Assembly (NCBI GenBank): GCA_035048815.1
Contig: JAUCBN010000013.1
Location: forward strand, 198,501-262,500
Length of the DNA: 64,000 nucleotides
Reading direction: 5' to 3'
From: Abelmoschus esculentus
Lineage: Eukaryota; Streptophyta; Magnoliopsida; Malvales; Malvaceae
Below are positions 24,736 to 35,321 of this stretch, piece after piece (within the stretch, counting starts at the first letter, position 1; each line of letters starts with the position of its first letter). The translations under genes were made by a program, and so were the position numbers. The notes beneath the pieces were generated by a model, which was not told the DNA's origin, ran no database searches, and saw only the letters and a list, made by a program, of their open reading frames with translations.

Positions 24736-26233
24736 GTTGTAAATCACATGAATACCGTTGATTCTTGAATGATCATGGATGCTAAAGTTGTCGTTTTTAG
24801 CTGAATTTTATTCTAAGAAAACGAAGTCAAATTTAGATTATCGTGTTTAGGGATGAAATCAGAAATTATAAAGTATAAGTACTTCAATTTAAAGTCATAT
24901 CACATACTTATACACTCTCGTATAAAAATATGTCGGATACAATTAGTACATGTAAGTATTTCATCACTATAATTTTTGTTCTTCTATTTTTCTATTTTTT
25001 TTTATCATTTTCTTCTTTCTTTTATATTTTATATCCTAACATGATTCATCTTAGGTATGTTCATTGTCATGTTCACATGATTTTTGATGACATTTTACTT
25101 TTATTTAATTAAAATATAAAATTTATTTTATATATGTTGTACTTTTGTAATATTATTATCTTATAATTTTAGAAATTATTATTTTATGTCCTTAGTTTCC
25201 TACTTGTATTGTATTAGTACAACATAGGCTATGATCGAACTATGAGAAGAAAATTGATTAATTTTAAAATAAATAGATTTCTAAAAAATAATTAAATCAT
25301 AAAAATTAAGAAAAATAAATTTTAATTAGTGTAATTTTAAAATTGAAGGTCTTACAAAAATTATTAAACTAGAAAAATCAAGACTCAAAAGCTTAATTCA
25401 TTAATTTTTACTTAAAAGGTCTTAAAAATAACAAACCAAAAAAATTTAGAGATTGAACTCAATTAGAACAAATTGTCTTTCCCACCCTCTACGTGACTAT
25501 GTCCCTCGTTGTGTCATAATTTTAATTGTTAATTTATATTTTATTTTAAACGTTTAGAGCCAAGTGCTAGGCAAAAATTTTCATTAAATTTCAGTTATTT
25601 CTTAAATGAATATTTTTTTAAAAAAATAGATGAATTTCTCTCTTTTATATATATATATATATATAATTAAAATCTATTTACGCACAAAATAAAAGTCATG
25701 TTTTAAGTTGTATAAATATTCAAATGGTTATGTTTAAAAATTCAATAAATATTACTAAAAGATTTTAGAGTCAAAAGAAAGCTACAAACTTACAATTTGC
25801 CATGTATTCTTTAGTATATATATAAACTAATTAATACAAAATAAATAATTGAAATCCTTTCCATTTAAATTCATTAGTTATTCAAAACTGTTGAAATCTG
25901 TTATGTATCGTGAATTCAGTGAAAACCAGTATTATAGGATATAACATTTGACAGCTTTTTAAAATTTACTTATATATATTATATGAAAAGAAAATATAAT
26001 TAAATTCATCAAATAGTCAAAGTTATTATTAAAATCTTAATAAACTAAAAATTATTATATGGTTTTGGTTTATTATGTTATTTATGATATCGTTTAATAA
26101 TATTTATTTTATTTTATCTAAAGTGAATCGTTATCTTTTTTTCTTTCAAGGTGAATTTTTATATCTTTCTTATATCATTAAATGGACGAATCGTATTGGA
26201 TGAGATCAAGAATTACGTGGTAAGTCAGGATTG
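24736..26233. other. AT-rich intergenic DNA
   Basis: No gene or clear repeat boundary. A (TA)n tract is at about 25648-25666. Open frames are short and AT-biased. Confidence 0.5.
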
Positions 26234-26791
26234 AGGGTGTAAACGAGTTGAGTAGAGTTCGAATAGTGTTAAATTTGGTTCGTTAAGATTTCGAGTCAAG
26301 TTCAAGCTTTAGTAATTTTAAACGAGTCTAAAAACCTTAAGTTCGACACAGCTCGTTAAGAACTTGAATTGAGTTTGAGATTCATTAGAGCCTAATCGAG
26401 TCAAGTGTTAATTGATCTCTGATCATGTTAAGCTTAACTAACTCTTATTTGTCACGTATCATTTAAAGCCTAATAAAGAAAATAATTGATACACAAGTTG
26501 CGTAAACTCAAGCTTGTTAACTTTGAGGTTTAGTGTGTTAACTTAGGGTTTAGATTTTAAGTTTAGAGATTTAAATTTTAAATTTTAAATTATAAAAAGT
26601 AAAAAATAATATATTATATTTTCGAGTAAGTCATGAGCTTTTTAAGTCGGCTATTAAGTAACTCGATTCATCTCGTCAAGAACTCAAACTCAGTTTAAGA
26701 TGAGTTCGAGCTCGAGCTGAGTCAAATCGTATTGAGCTTTAATCAAGTGAGATCGAATAGCTCGCAACCTGTCTAATCTCATTTACAGCCC
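26234..26791. mobile_element. MITE-like element, AGGGTGTAAACGAG ends
   Basis: The left end AGGGTGTAAACGAG pairs with the reverse complement of the right end, AGGGCTGTAAATGAG. The interior carries many GAGTTCGAG/CTCGAACT phrases and a middle AT block with TTAGGGTTTAG. Noncoding. It seems a diverged relative of the element at 24122-24735. Confidence 0.5.
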
Positions 26792-27005
26792 TAGTCAAGA
26801 CCATTTAATAATTTTATCCAAATAAACATACTTTTTTGACAGAAAAAAATTATATTTTTCATTATTTTTAATTAGATTCACTTTCTCTTAAAAATACATT
26901 TAATATATATATTTGAAAAGTTATACAACGTCGTACATGCCTTGAGTACTCTAAAAGATAGAAAACAGAGAATGAATGGATGATTTACAACTGAGATGAG
27001 AGTCC

Positions 27006-27015
27006 CTATTTATAG
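27006..27015 (-). promoter_or_regulatory. TATA box (CTATAAATAG)
   Basis: A consensus plant TATA box on the minus strand, inside the GC-rich insertion, followed by GGGACTCTCATCTCAG, which would be the transcript start region. Confidence 0.5.
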
Positions 27016-27152
27016 TTGAACTCCCCTCGATCTAACGGTCAGAACTGATTTACATCGACGGACGAGATTACATTGATATCTTATAATATCTCTAATTATC
27101 TCTAACATTATCCAAATAAATCATTTGAAATAATTCAAAAGATAATGTTATC

Positions 27153-27175
27153 TTCTAGAACATTCTAGAACATTC
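27153..27175 (-). promoter_or_regulatory. Perfect five-unit heat-shock element
   Basis: TTC-GAA-TTC-GAA-TTC with two-base spacers and no mismatch, the binding pattern of heat-shock factor trimers. On the minus strand it precedes a TATA box by about 140 bases. Binding and heat response are inference. Confidence 0.7.
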
Positions 27176-28041
27176 TTGGACCGGGCTAAATCTGGTGGCC
27201 TTTTCTTGCACAATTCCTCTATCGCAACTCCATCAGCTGCTGAATGCGCATATGACTCGGGTCTGAACTGGCGGCCCGTGACAATCTCTCTCACCAAACT
27301 TAACGACGCCCTCGTTGAAGTAGCGAGTGGCCATGAGGTGGTTGCGATCTGCAATGGGACACCTTGTTGAAGTGGCGAGTGCCATGAGGTGGTTGCAAGG
27401 AGACATGTTCCCAAGGAGGACGACCCCAGTTAGAGGGCAAGTTTGGGAGAATTGCACACTAGTTCCTGGCGAATTTAGAGAGAAGGGAAAAAGTTTCCTC
27501 ACCATGCACGAGGGTGTGCATGAATTGGGTATTGGGTGGAGGAGAATGTCGCGGACCGTTTGTCGTGACTACGCGGGACCGAGCGGGATGCTTTCTGGTT
27601 GTGCTTAATGCATGGGAGCGGGATAGCAATAAGAGTATAGTACGTGCCGAGCAGTCGTCCTATCTTCGGATGGGCGTGCTGGTCGCGCACCACACTGGTC
27701 GAGAGCTATCCCCGCTTCCCTGATGAGCCCATGGGAGGGCGAAACCAGTGAGCATCGGAGATCGTAAAGGCTGAACCTCGAGTATGCGAGAGACCTGAGG
27801 TGCCGCACGGGTAGAAGTCCCTGCGCCAAAACTCTGACCCTGTGACAAGTACGTCGTTGAAGACTACATAAACACACTATTAAATTGATTAATAAAGATT
27901 AAAAAATTTAAATACTTATCATATAGTTATAAATTATTTAAAATAAATTGATTAATAAAGTGAATTAAGCGTCAATTAAAAATCTTTTCCTTCCTTTTAA
28001 ATAGTGGAAGTTGATATTCTCTCACTTTTAAAATTTCTTTT

Positions 28042-28074
28042 CTATAAAATAGCTCCTTTCTCCCTATAAAATAG
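28042..28074 (+). promoter_or_regulatory. Duplicated TATA box of the zinc-finger gene
   Basis: CTATAAAATAG occurs twice, at 28042-28052 and 28064-28074, 22 bases apart. Both lie 120-155 bases upstream of the preferred ATG at 28197. Either could set the transcript start; if the downstream one does, the alternative upstream ATG at 28107 sits very close to the start site. Confidence 0.5.
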
Positions 28075-28196
28075 TTCTAAAACCCTAATCTCACCTTTTA
28101 CTTTCATTGTTTTGTTCTATTGGTTTAACCTCCGAAGAACAAAGAGAAGAAAAATCCTTGGCTCTGGTTCTTAATCAAGCTGCTGTGGATAGAAAC

Positions 28197-29120
28197 ATGG
28201 AAAACGATACTGAAACATCAGATTCAAGATTACCAAACCCAGCAAGGATTCTAAAATTCAAGATCACAAAACGTTGTAATCAACATCTTTGCCCCGTATG
28301 CAACAAAGGGTTTGAATCAGGTAAGGCATTGGGAGGTCATATAAGGATCCACATGAAGGGAAACAGCAAGAGGATTTCCAAGCCGAAGAAACGGATCTCG
28401 ATAAAACGTAGCGATGGAGCTGTGGATCTTAGGGCTTTGAATGAAGAAGAAGATGATGAGATTGTCAGTTGCTGCGTGTGCAACAAGGAGTTCAAGTCGA
28501 TGAAATCTTTGTTCGGGCACATGAGGAATCATCCCGAACGGAGTTGGAGAGGGATCCGTCCGCCGCCTTCCGATAAAAACAGTTGTTGTTCGAGTGTTTC
28601 CGAAGAAGGGGAAGCTATGGAAGTCCATCAGCTTAGCTATGAAAGCGAAGAAAACTCGGAAGAGAAAGAGATTCTTGAAGCTGCTTATTGCCTGATGAAG
28701 ATGTCCCGAGGAGATTCCTTTGATCCGGGTCAGTCAAGTTTTAAATTTTCGCCAAAGGATAAGCTCACAATTGATAAAGCTCGAAAAACCATGGTGAAAT
28801 CTGCTGATGCTGAGATCATTGAAAATAATAGTTGTTCTGATCAATTTTACAAGTTCCAAAGGAAGCTTGTTGAAGAAGGTTATTACCCTAAAAACCCTAG
28901 TGGCCATGGAAGACAATTTGAAGCTCCGGAGAACGAAACATCAGCGCCGGCAACGGTGGAGCGCGAAAACCTGTATTCCGATCTAGTATTTCAGGAAAGA
29001 GCTGGTGGGGCAAATGAAGGGAATCATCAGTCTTGTTCCCAGAAGATTCTTGATCTTGATCTGAATGAACCTTATACCCCTCAAGATCATGAATATAACA
29101 AATACTATTACGGTCGTTAG
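28197..29120 (+). CDS. C2H2 zinc-finger repressor with EAR motif (ZAT-like)
   Basis: Intronless, 307 residues from the preferred start. Two widely spaced plant C2H2 fingers: CPVCNKGFESGKALGGH..H at residues 32-52 and CCVCNKEFKSMKSLFGH..H at 92-112. The plant-specific QALGGH core is altered to KALGGH in the first and KSLFGH in the second, which also occurs in some ZAT-type proteins. Basic residues lie between the fingers (KPKKR, a likely nuclear signal). The C-terminus has LDLDLNEP at 285-292, matching EAR repression motifs of the LxLxL and DLNxxP kinds. Expected role: nuclear DNA-binding repressor, often stress-related in this family. An in-frame ATG at 28107 would add 30 residues; I reject it because the homologous part begins after 28197. 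Confidence 0.88.
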   Translation: MENDTETSDSRLPNPARILKFKITKRCNQHLCPVCNKGFESGKALGGHIRIHMKGNSKRISKPKKRISIKRSDGAVDLRALNEEEDDEIVSCCVCNKEFKSMKSLFGHMRNHPERSWRGIRPPPSDKNSCCSSVSEEGEAMEVHQLSYESEENSEEKEILEAAYCLMKMSRGDSFDPGQSSFKFSPKDKLTIDKARKTMVKSADAEIIENNSCSDQFYKFQRKLVEEGYYPKNPSGHGRQFEAPENETSAPATVERENLYSDLVFQERAGGANEGNHQSCSQKILDLDLNEPYTPQDHEYNKYYYGR

Positions 29121-31013
29121 AAATCACAATAACAATTACAGACAGTGCGATGTTTTGAATCCTTAACTACTTGTTTCAATGTTTCTGTTCTGTTTCGATC
29201 TCAGATCAGTGATGTTTGTTAGAATCCTTTTAATTTTCTCTGCACAAGTTCGTGTTTACTATGGAAATAAATCTTGTTTTTATTATTCTTATTTTGCATA
29301 TCGAATATATTTAGGGATCACAATGCAGTCCGGTTTGAATCAAATATAAATAGTAATATCCAAAACTAAACTATTAACATGAATTTAAAATTTATAAATA
29401 ATCAAATATTAAATATTAATATTAATATTACTAATAAATTTCTGTTACATTTATAACTCGTGCATGTTTAACCAATGAATTGTCGATTTACTTTTGAATA
29501 AATTTATACTTATAAACATAATTATAATATTCGATACAATTTCACAATATAAAATCATTTAATTTTACACTTTGAAGTTTGAATCTTTGGATAATATAAA
29601 TGATAAGTGAGATAAAATTAAAAATATGAGATTTTCAAGAAAGAAATGATAATCTCAACTATCAATTTATATATATCCAATCGTTTAAAATTAAAGTAAA
29701 ATTTAAAAAATTATTATATTAAAAAGTTGCATTGTGATTAAATTTTGACGTAATTATATAGTTGCGTAGTGTTTGTAAACTTCAATTACACTCTTCAATT
29801 CTAGAGGTTACAAGTGCGAGCACCAGTGATGCCAGCAGAGTGATTGATCAATGTCAAATTACACTCTTCAATTCTCGGAGGAGATGTAAGATATTATTAT
29901 TATTTTCTATGTAATTATAATTTTCACAATAAAACCTAAAATAAAATCAAAATATAATTGTGTTGCGCTTGTCAAACATGCTTTGGATAATTAGGATAAT
30001 AATTATATTTTTTCATACAATTATGTTTTAATATTTATCGGAATTCTTTGTACTATTGCGTTTATTTAAGAGAGATTGACCAGCTTAATTGACTGAACTT
30101 ATCCTTTGTGTCGATGGGTTTATACAATGGTTAGTTCCAAAACATGTTGGAAATAGATAAATTTAAACAAAAATATAATTACATTTTATTTTAAATAACT
30201 CCTAATAGCTAAAAGAATAAATTGATAATTATATTATTTTAGTTCATTAATTGTGTACGTTTGTTTTTCGAATTGAGTTTCATGAAGTAAAATTTTAATT
30301 TTTAGTAGAATATCTCCTTACCTATGTTTCAGGAAAGTAAATGAAGGTTTTAAATATTATTTTTTATTAATATTAAGTGAATATAATTATTCGATTCTTA
30401 CTATTTTTAATAAAAAGTTACTTTTATAAGATACAACACCATACAACTCAAACATAAAGATAAATTTTATGGTAATACTATATAGTAAACATACAAAAAA
30501 ATTTAAAAAAATTGAAAAATTCAAAGTGCTTGAAGAATAACAAAATAATCCTTTGAATATAATCTTTTATCTTTCGTATAAATCAGACAATAATTATTAA
30601 AACCATGTTGTCTTAATTCAACTAGACATGTAACAAGTAAGAGTGATGGACATAGTTGATCTCGTAGACTGTTTTATTAATAGTTCTGATGTATCGGTAA
30701 ATTATCTCAAAAAAATATAATCTTATTAGATTGTTGAATTTTTTTAATCGAAAAAGTGTCAAAATGATTTGTATACAAACATCAAATTATCATAAAAGTA
30801 GATGAGAACTGTATTATTAGCGAGATAGAAATCATGAAAAAAAGACAAACATAATAAGAAACGTGGAAAAGGAATAATCTAAGATAAAAGAAATTATTAG
30901 AAATAAAATAAAAAATCGGAAAAAAAATATAAAATTAGAGTAGTCCCGGCAGACAGTGCCCCAAAAATCAAGAGTACTGTGATTGGGAAGGAACGAAAAG
31001 AGACCTTAAAACA
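29121..31013. other. AT-rich intergenic DNA
   Basis: 3' UTR of the zinc-finger gene, then noncoding DNA. A phrase ATTACACTCTTCAATTCT occurs at about 29785 and again near 29860, inside a block bounded by GTTGCGTAGTGTTTGTAAAC and TGTTGCGCTTGTCAAACATG, possibly an old insertion. Near 30945-30970 the minus strand reads like a degenerate retrotransposon primer-binding site. Confidence 0.45.
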
Positions 31014-31536
31014 AGGGTGTATATTCGGTTAATTCAGTTAGTAGTTAAATCAAATTAGCTAAAATCGAATTAACCGAAATTATTGAAATCTTAATCGTTA
31101 ACCGAACTGAATTATCTTGAATTAACCAAATCAAAATTGAATTAGTTAATTTGGTCGGTTTTCGAATTAACCAAAATTTGTTATAAATTTTGAGTAATTT
31201 ATATAATAGGTCATTAAATTATACTACAATAATATTTTTAGTCACTAAACTTTTATTTTATGTTAATTTTATAAAAATTTAGTGTTCATTTTATAATATA
31301 TAAAAAATTTAATGAACATTTTCTATTTTTAAAAGTTAAAAGGCTAAAAATAAATATATATAATATTTATTATATAATAAACTGAATTAACTGATTTTGA
31401 ACTGAATTAACCGATAATCTAATTTTTCAAAAAAATAACCGTTAATCGAACTTACCTAAAATTAATCGGCCGAATTAATCAAAATAATTTCTGTTCAATT
31501 GGTTAATTCGGTTAAAACCGAATAATATAGTCCCCT
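31014..31536. mobile_element. MITE-like element rich in CGGTTAATTCGG
   Basis: The left end is AGGGTGTATATTCGGTTAAT. The reverse complement of the right end is GGGGACTATATTATTCGG, then GTTTTAACCGAATTAACC. Repeated TTCGGTTAATTC phrases occur throughout, in both orientations. Noncoding. Similar in style to hAT-type MITEs of many dicots. Confidence 0.5.
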
Positions 31537-32306
31537 AAATTAAAGGTTTGATTTGCAACAATTCTTATGAGTTAAAATAAAATAATTATTAGGAACTATA
31601 CAAAATATAAATAATTTAAGACACAATACAAAAGCAACATAAAAGTAAGACATAAATCGACACATACAATATTATAAACCCAATACAATACATGAATGTA
31701 TCAATATGTATCGATAAGTATTAAGAATTAAAAATGCATATAAACTTATACTGATTGGAGCATAAAATTTAACACAACAATTCATGAATACAATTTTTAA
31801 ATGATTTTGTATAAAAAATTTATATAAAATATATCATGAATCGAAATACGATGTAAAATTCTAAAAATTATTTAAATGAAAACACAATATTAAAATATAA
31901 AAAATATAAAATTAATAAAATCACAATATAAATATAAGGAAAGCTCAACAAAATATAATTAATGTAACAAGTTAGATTTTAAGTTATTGAGAACTTTACG
32001 ATAAAATGATTTATTTCTATAAAAAAACAGTTGAGAGAACATTAAAACTTGTTAGATATTGATATAACAGTGATAGATTTAAAAATATTTGTGAGGGTAA
32101 ACATAAATTAAAATATGTTTAAAGGTGGACATAAATCATAAAATTTAAAAATTCATGACGACCCAAATAATAAAAATTTAAAAAATTTACTATAAACTCT
32201 ATGTATAAAAATTTATTTTATCTCTCCTGTAATTATAACGCAAATTCTATCCCTCTCCGTAGCCCTTCTTTTCCAACACTGAAACGGATGAAAACGATTT
32301 TCATTA
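31537..32306. other. AT-rich region upstream of the PPR gene
   Basis: No gene or well-bounded repeat. Contains the presumed promoter of the PPR gene, with a TCTATGTATAAAAATTTATT stretch near 32200 as a possible TATA region. Confidence 0.4.
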
Positions 32307-33557
32307 ATGGAAACGGTATTGCCGCCTATCCCAAACAGTTTACCTTCCAGCAAGCTTTTGCTCAAGTCTCAATTGCCCCCACGATTTCAAAAGCAGTGCC
32401 CCAAAGCAACTGTGCCACCGCCGACTCCGACAGCCAAACCCATTTCCACCACTCGCGCCACCGTCACCCATACCACCTCCGACATTCTGCGCTTAATGGA
32501 TTCCCTTTCCCTTCCTATACCCCCTGACATCTACGCTTCCCTTATCAAAGAATGCACACTCTCCCGCCACTCCTCTAGGGCTCTCCGTTTACATTCCCAC
32601 ATCCAAAAGAGCCGTATCAAGCTCTCCTTGCATCTGCTTAACCGCCTTCTTCTCATGCATGTCTCCTGCGGTCACTTGGAGATTGCACGTCAGACGTTCG
32701 ATCAAATGTCTATTAGAGACTTCAACTCTTGGGCTATCATGATTGTCGCATGCCTCCAGGCTGGTGACTACGAGGAGGCCATCGATTATTTCGTGCTTAT
32801 GGAACGTTGTAATTCTGTCTTCAAATTCCCATCTTGGATCATTGTGTGCCTTCTCAAATCATGTGTTTTGACTAAAAATATGGAATTAGGGAAACAAGTT
32901 CATGGACGGTTACTCAAGTTGGGTAACAACCATGAATTGTCCCTAACCGGATCCTTAATGAACTTCTATGGGAACTTCAGATGCCTGGATGATGCCAACA
33001 CTCTCTTTAATCAGTCTTCGCGGCGTAACACCGTGACATGGACGGCAAAAATGGTGAACAGTTGTAGGGAAGAACAATTCCGCCAGGTGTTTGATGATTT
33101 TACTGAGATGGGAAGGCAAGGTGTTAAGAAAAATAGCTTTACGTTTTCAAGTGCTCTAAAGGCATGTGCTGGGATGGATGATGAAGGGATATCCGGACGA
33201 CAGGTTCACGCCATTGCTATCAAGCTTGGGATGGAATCAGAACGTTTCGTTCAATGCGGGCTTATTGACATGTATGGGAAATGCAGGTTGTTGAGAGATG
33301 CTGAGAAGGCATTTGAGATTGCCGGTGATGAAAGAAACATTGGTTGTTGGAACGCCATGGTTATGGGTTATGTGCATAATAAGTTGTGTGTGGAGGCTAT
33401 TAAGCTTCTGTATGGAATGAAAGAAGCCGGACTGCAGGTTCAACAATCACTGATCGATGATGTTAGGGTTGCTTGTGGTAGCAGGGAAGTTGACTATGAC
33501 AGCCGGCGGGACACAGTTGAATCAATTTCCAAAGACGGCAGGCCCAGGGGTGTCTAA
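32307..33557 (+). CDS. Pentatricopeptide repeat protein
   Basis: Intronless, 416 residues. After a proline-rich N-terminus likely to include an organelle-targeting peptide, PPR units of the PLS type can be read: a series containing GHLEIARQTFDQMSIRDFNSW, then LKSCVLTKNMELGKQVHGRL, DDANTLFNQSSRRNTVTW, LKACAGMDDEGISGRQVHA, then LIDMYGKCRLLRDAEKAFE. It closely resembles a small Arabidopsis PPR group of about 410 residues (At1g31790-like, from memory). Such proteins bind organellar RNA; no E+ or DYW domain follows, so it carries no editing deaminase. The first ATG after 32200 in this frame was chosen; an overlapping frame at 32201-32527 is a shadow. Confidence 0.85.
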   Translation: METVLPPIPNSLPSSKLLLKSQLPPRFQKQCPKATVPPPTPTAKPISTTRATVTHTTSDILRLMDSLSLPIPPDIYASLIKECTLSRHSSRALRLHSHIQKSRIKLSLHLLNRLLLMHVSCGHLEIARQTFDQMSIRDFNSWAIMIVACLQAGDYEEAIDYFVLMERCNSVFKFPSWIIVCLLKSCVLTKNMELGKQVHGRLLKLGNNHELSLTGSLMNFYGNFRCLDDANTLFNQSSRRNTVTWTAKMVNSCREEQFRQVFDDFTEMGRQGVKKNSFTFSSALKACAGMDDEGISGRQVHAIAIKLGMESERFVQCGLIDMYGKCRLLRDAEKAFEIAGDERNIGCWNAMVMGYVHNKLCVEAIKLLYGMKEAGLQVQQSLIDDVRVACGSREVDYDSRRDTVESISKDGRPRGV

Positions 33558-35286
33558 CAGATGTTTTGGTGGATGGGTTGGTTTCAAATAGTATGAATCC
33601 ATTGCAAATAGTCCGTGAACAAAAGTTTTTGTATATATTTTGAAACAGAAGTTCATAATTATGTGTAAACTTCTAGAAATAGTTAAAATTTTAATTTATT
33701 TAATTGACTGGAATGGTAAAGCATATTGTTCTTAGAAAATTTAAATTTAAATTTTGGATAAGATATTATTAGGAGGAAAAATTATGAATCTGAATCGCAA
33801 AATGAACATGTATTATACAAAAAATATTTTAGATTATTTATACAAATAACATTCAAAAAAAATATTTACAAAAATAACATCAATTTTAGAAAGAGGTAGG
33901 ACTAGGTGCATTTTTCATGGAGTTGAGTCAAATGCGATAATTTTATTATATTGAAATTATACAAACTTTACTAGAAAAGCATACAATACATGTCAAAACC
34001 CAAGCTAACATGATGTCACCACCTACTTCTTTGTGTGCAATTAAAACTTGTTAGCATTGTTGGGGAGTTGCTAACGCCACAGAGATCAAGTTTGAAATGA
34101 ATTAAGTCCGTAACAATAGCTAAGCAATGATAAAGCATGTGTATATTTTATTTTTCAATCTCTCAATAAGTGTATATTTAAATACTCAAAAATAATATCT
34201 AACCGGTATAAAATTTGATAATGTAAAGAAGCAAAATTTTCTGAAATTAACTATTCATTCATTATAGCAAGTATATTTGTCAGATTAGTCAACCTATTTA
34301 TTTTTATTCTCTTATATTCTTTTTAATCATTGATTCTAAAACCAAAGTACTCCTTCATTTCCCGTTAGGTGTATAAAACATAAATATTTAAAAATGGTGG
34401 AGAGAAAATTTATAAGTAAACTATTTTAAAAAATTAAATAAAATGAAAAAATAAAAAAATATTTTGAAGGTGGGCCCATGAATCTGATAAGATAGGATTT
34501 ATCTGAAAAATATTGGTTCTCTGCATCACCAACAAAGTCAATGATAATCCATACCAGAATTTCTCTTAATCACCAACAAAACCAATTTTTTGAGTCAACA
34601 CTTGGTGCGACAAGTATGAACTAAACGTGTGCTCTTCGGTTGCCCTCAAGACCCGCATCAATATAACATCAAGCGGTCCTAAGGTTGCTAACTCCTGCTT
34701 TTCTTTTTTAGAAGGCTTCATGAGATCATCAGGTGGAGGACGCCAGAAAATAGAGGAAGAATTAAAACGCAAGGTGTGCTTGCTGTCACAAAATCTGCTT
34801 CCATGCTTACCAGACATTCAGAGGACTTACCTGCAAGCCTTGAAAAATACACTCATTTCCAGCTTTACAAATATACAAACATAAATAAGCGATAAGAGGG
34901 AGGTGAGAAGAAGAGAACAAATAATAAAGGTCGAACCACCATTTACAAAGCACTTGCTCATGAATTCTGAAACAAAACCAGAATCTAGTGCATTTTCCAT
35001 GGGAAATTTTGATTCATAAGTGCATTAATAAGGCATATATTCATCAAAGGATCCGAGCACCGTCTCATAATGAAAGCAACAAATCTTTGGGAAGTTGGTT
35101 TAGAAAATATAATAATGATAACGTGCAAAGAATTCATGGTCTTAAAAAACAGCATCTAAATGCCTAAGAAAATAAGATCAGTATCCTTCAAAACAACCCA
35201 AAAATGCCTCAAACACTGAATCAACAACTATATCCCGACTCCCAGCGTCTAACTCATTCTCCGAATTAGCTCATTGGTGAGAATGT
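33558..35286. other. Convergent intergenic region between the PPR and RPL7 genes
   Basis: The PPR gene and RPL7 point toward each other here. AT-rich with no clear gene. One minus-strand frame at 34566-34817 (83 residues, including KPSKKEKQELATLGPLDVILMR) looks less random than its surroundings and is preceded by plausible donor sites, but I cannot assign it. It may be part of a longer RPL7 3' transcript or a decayed gene. A 38-base tandem duplication lies at 35247-35321. Confidence 0.4.
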
Positions 35287-35321
35287 CTAATTCATTCTCC
35301 GAATTAGCTCATTGATGTAAT
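35247..35321. repeat. 38-base tandem duplication over the RPL7 stop codon
   Basis: The phrase starting GTCTAAYTCATTCTCCGAAT occurs at 35247 and 35285 with only a few differences. The inner copy encodes the last RPL7 codons and stop; the outer copy repeats them just downstream in the 3' UTR. Confidence 0.85.

Larger units (their letters stand above)
26935..27850 (-). mobile_element. GC-rich insertion with heat-shock element and TATA box
   Basis: A block of about 916 bases, flanked on both sides by the direct repeat ACGTCGT (26928-26934 and 27851-27857). Its ends form a weak inverted repeat (ACATGCC on the left, ACTTGTC as the reverse complement of the right). From 27170 to 27840 it is far more GC-rich than anything around it and so shows several overlapping open frames on both strands, none of which I recognise. 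On the minus strand five perfect alternating TTC/GAA units (27153-27175) lie about 140 bases upstream of CTATAAATAG (27006-27015). It could be a solo LTR, or a DNA element that captured host sequence. I cannot decide between them. Confidence 0.55.

Noticed and set aside
27148..27877. Several overlapping 60-90 residue frames on both strands, suggesting a small gene cluster
   Set aside because: They are by-products of the high GC content and low stop density of one insertion; none has a recognisable motif and they overlap in all frames.
28107..28196. Upstream ATG extending the zinc-finger protein by 30 residues
   Set aside because: The extension is not family-like and begins just after the second TATA box, too close for a usual leader.
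32201..32527. Separate 108-residue protein overlapping the PPR gene
   Set aside because: It is an out-of-frame shadow; the PPR frame explains the conserved sequence.
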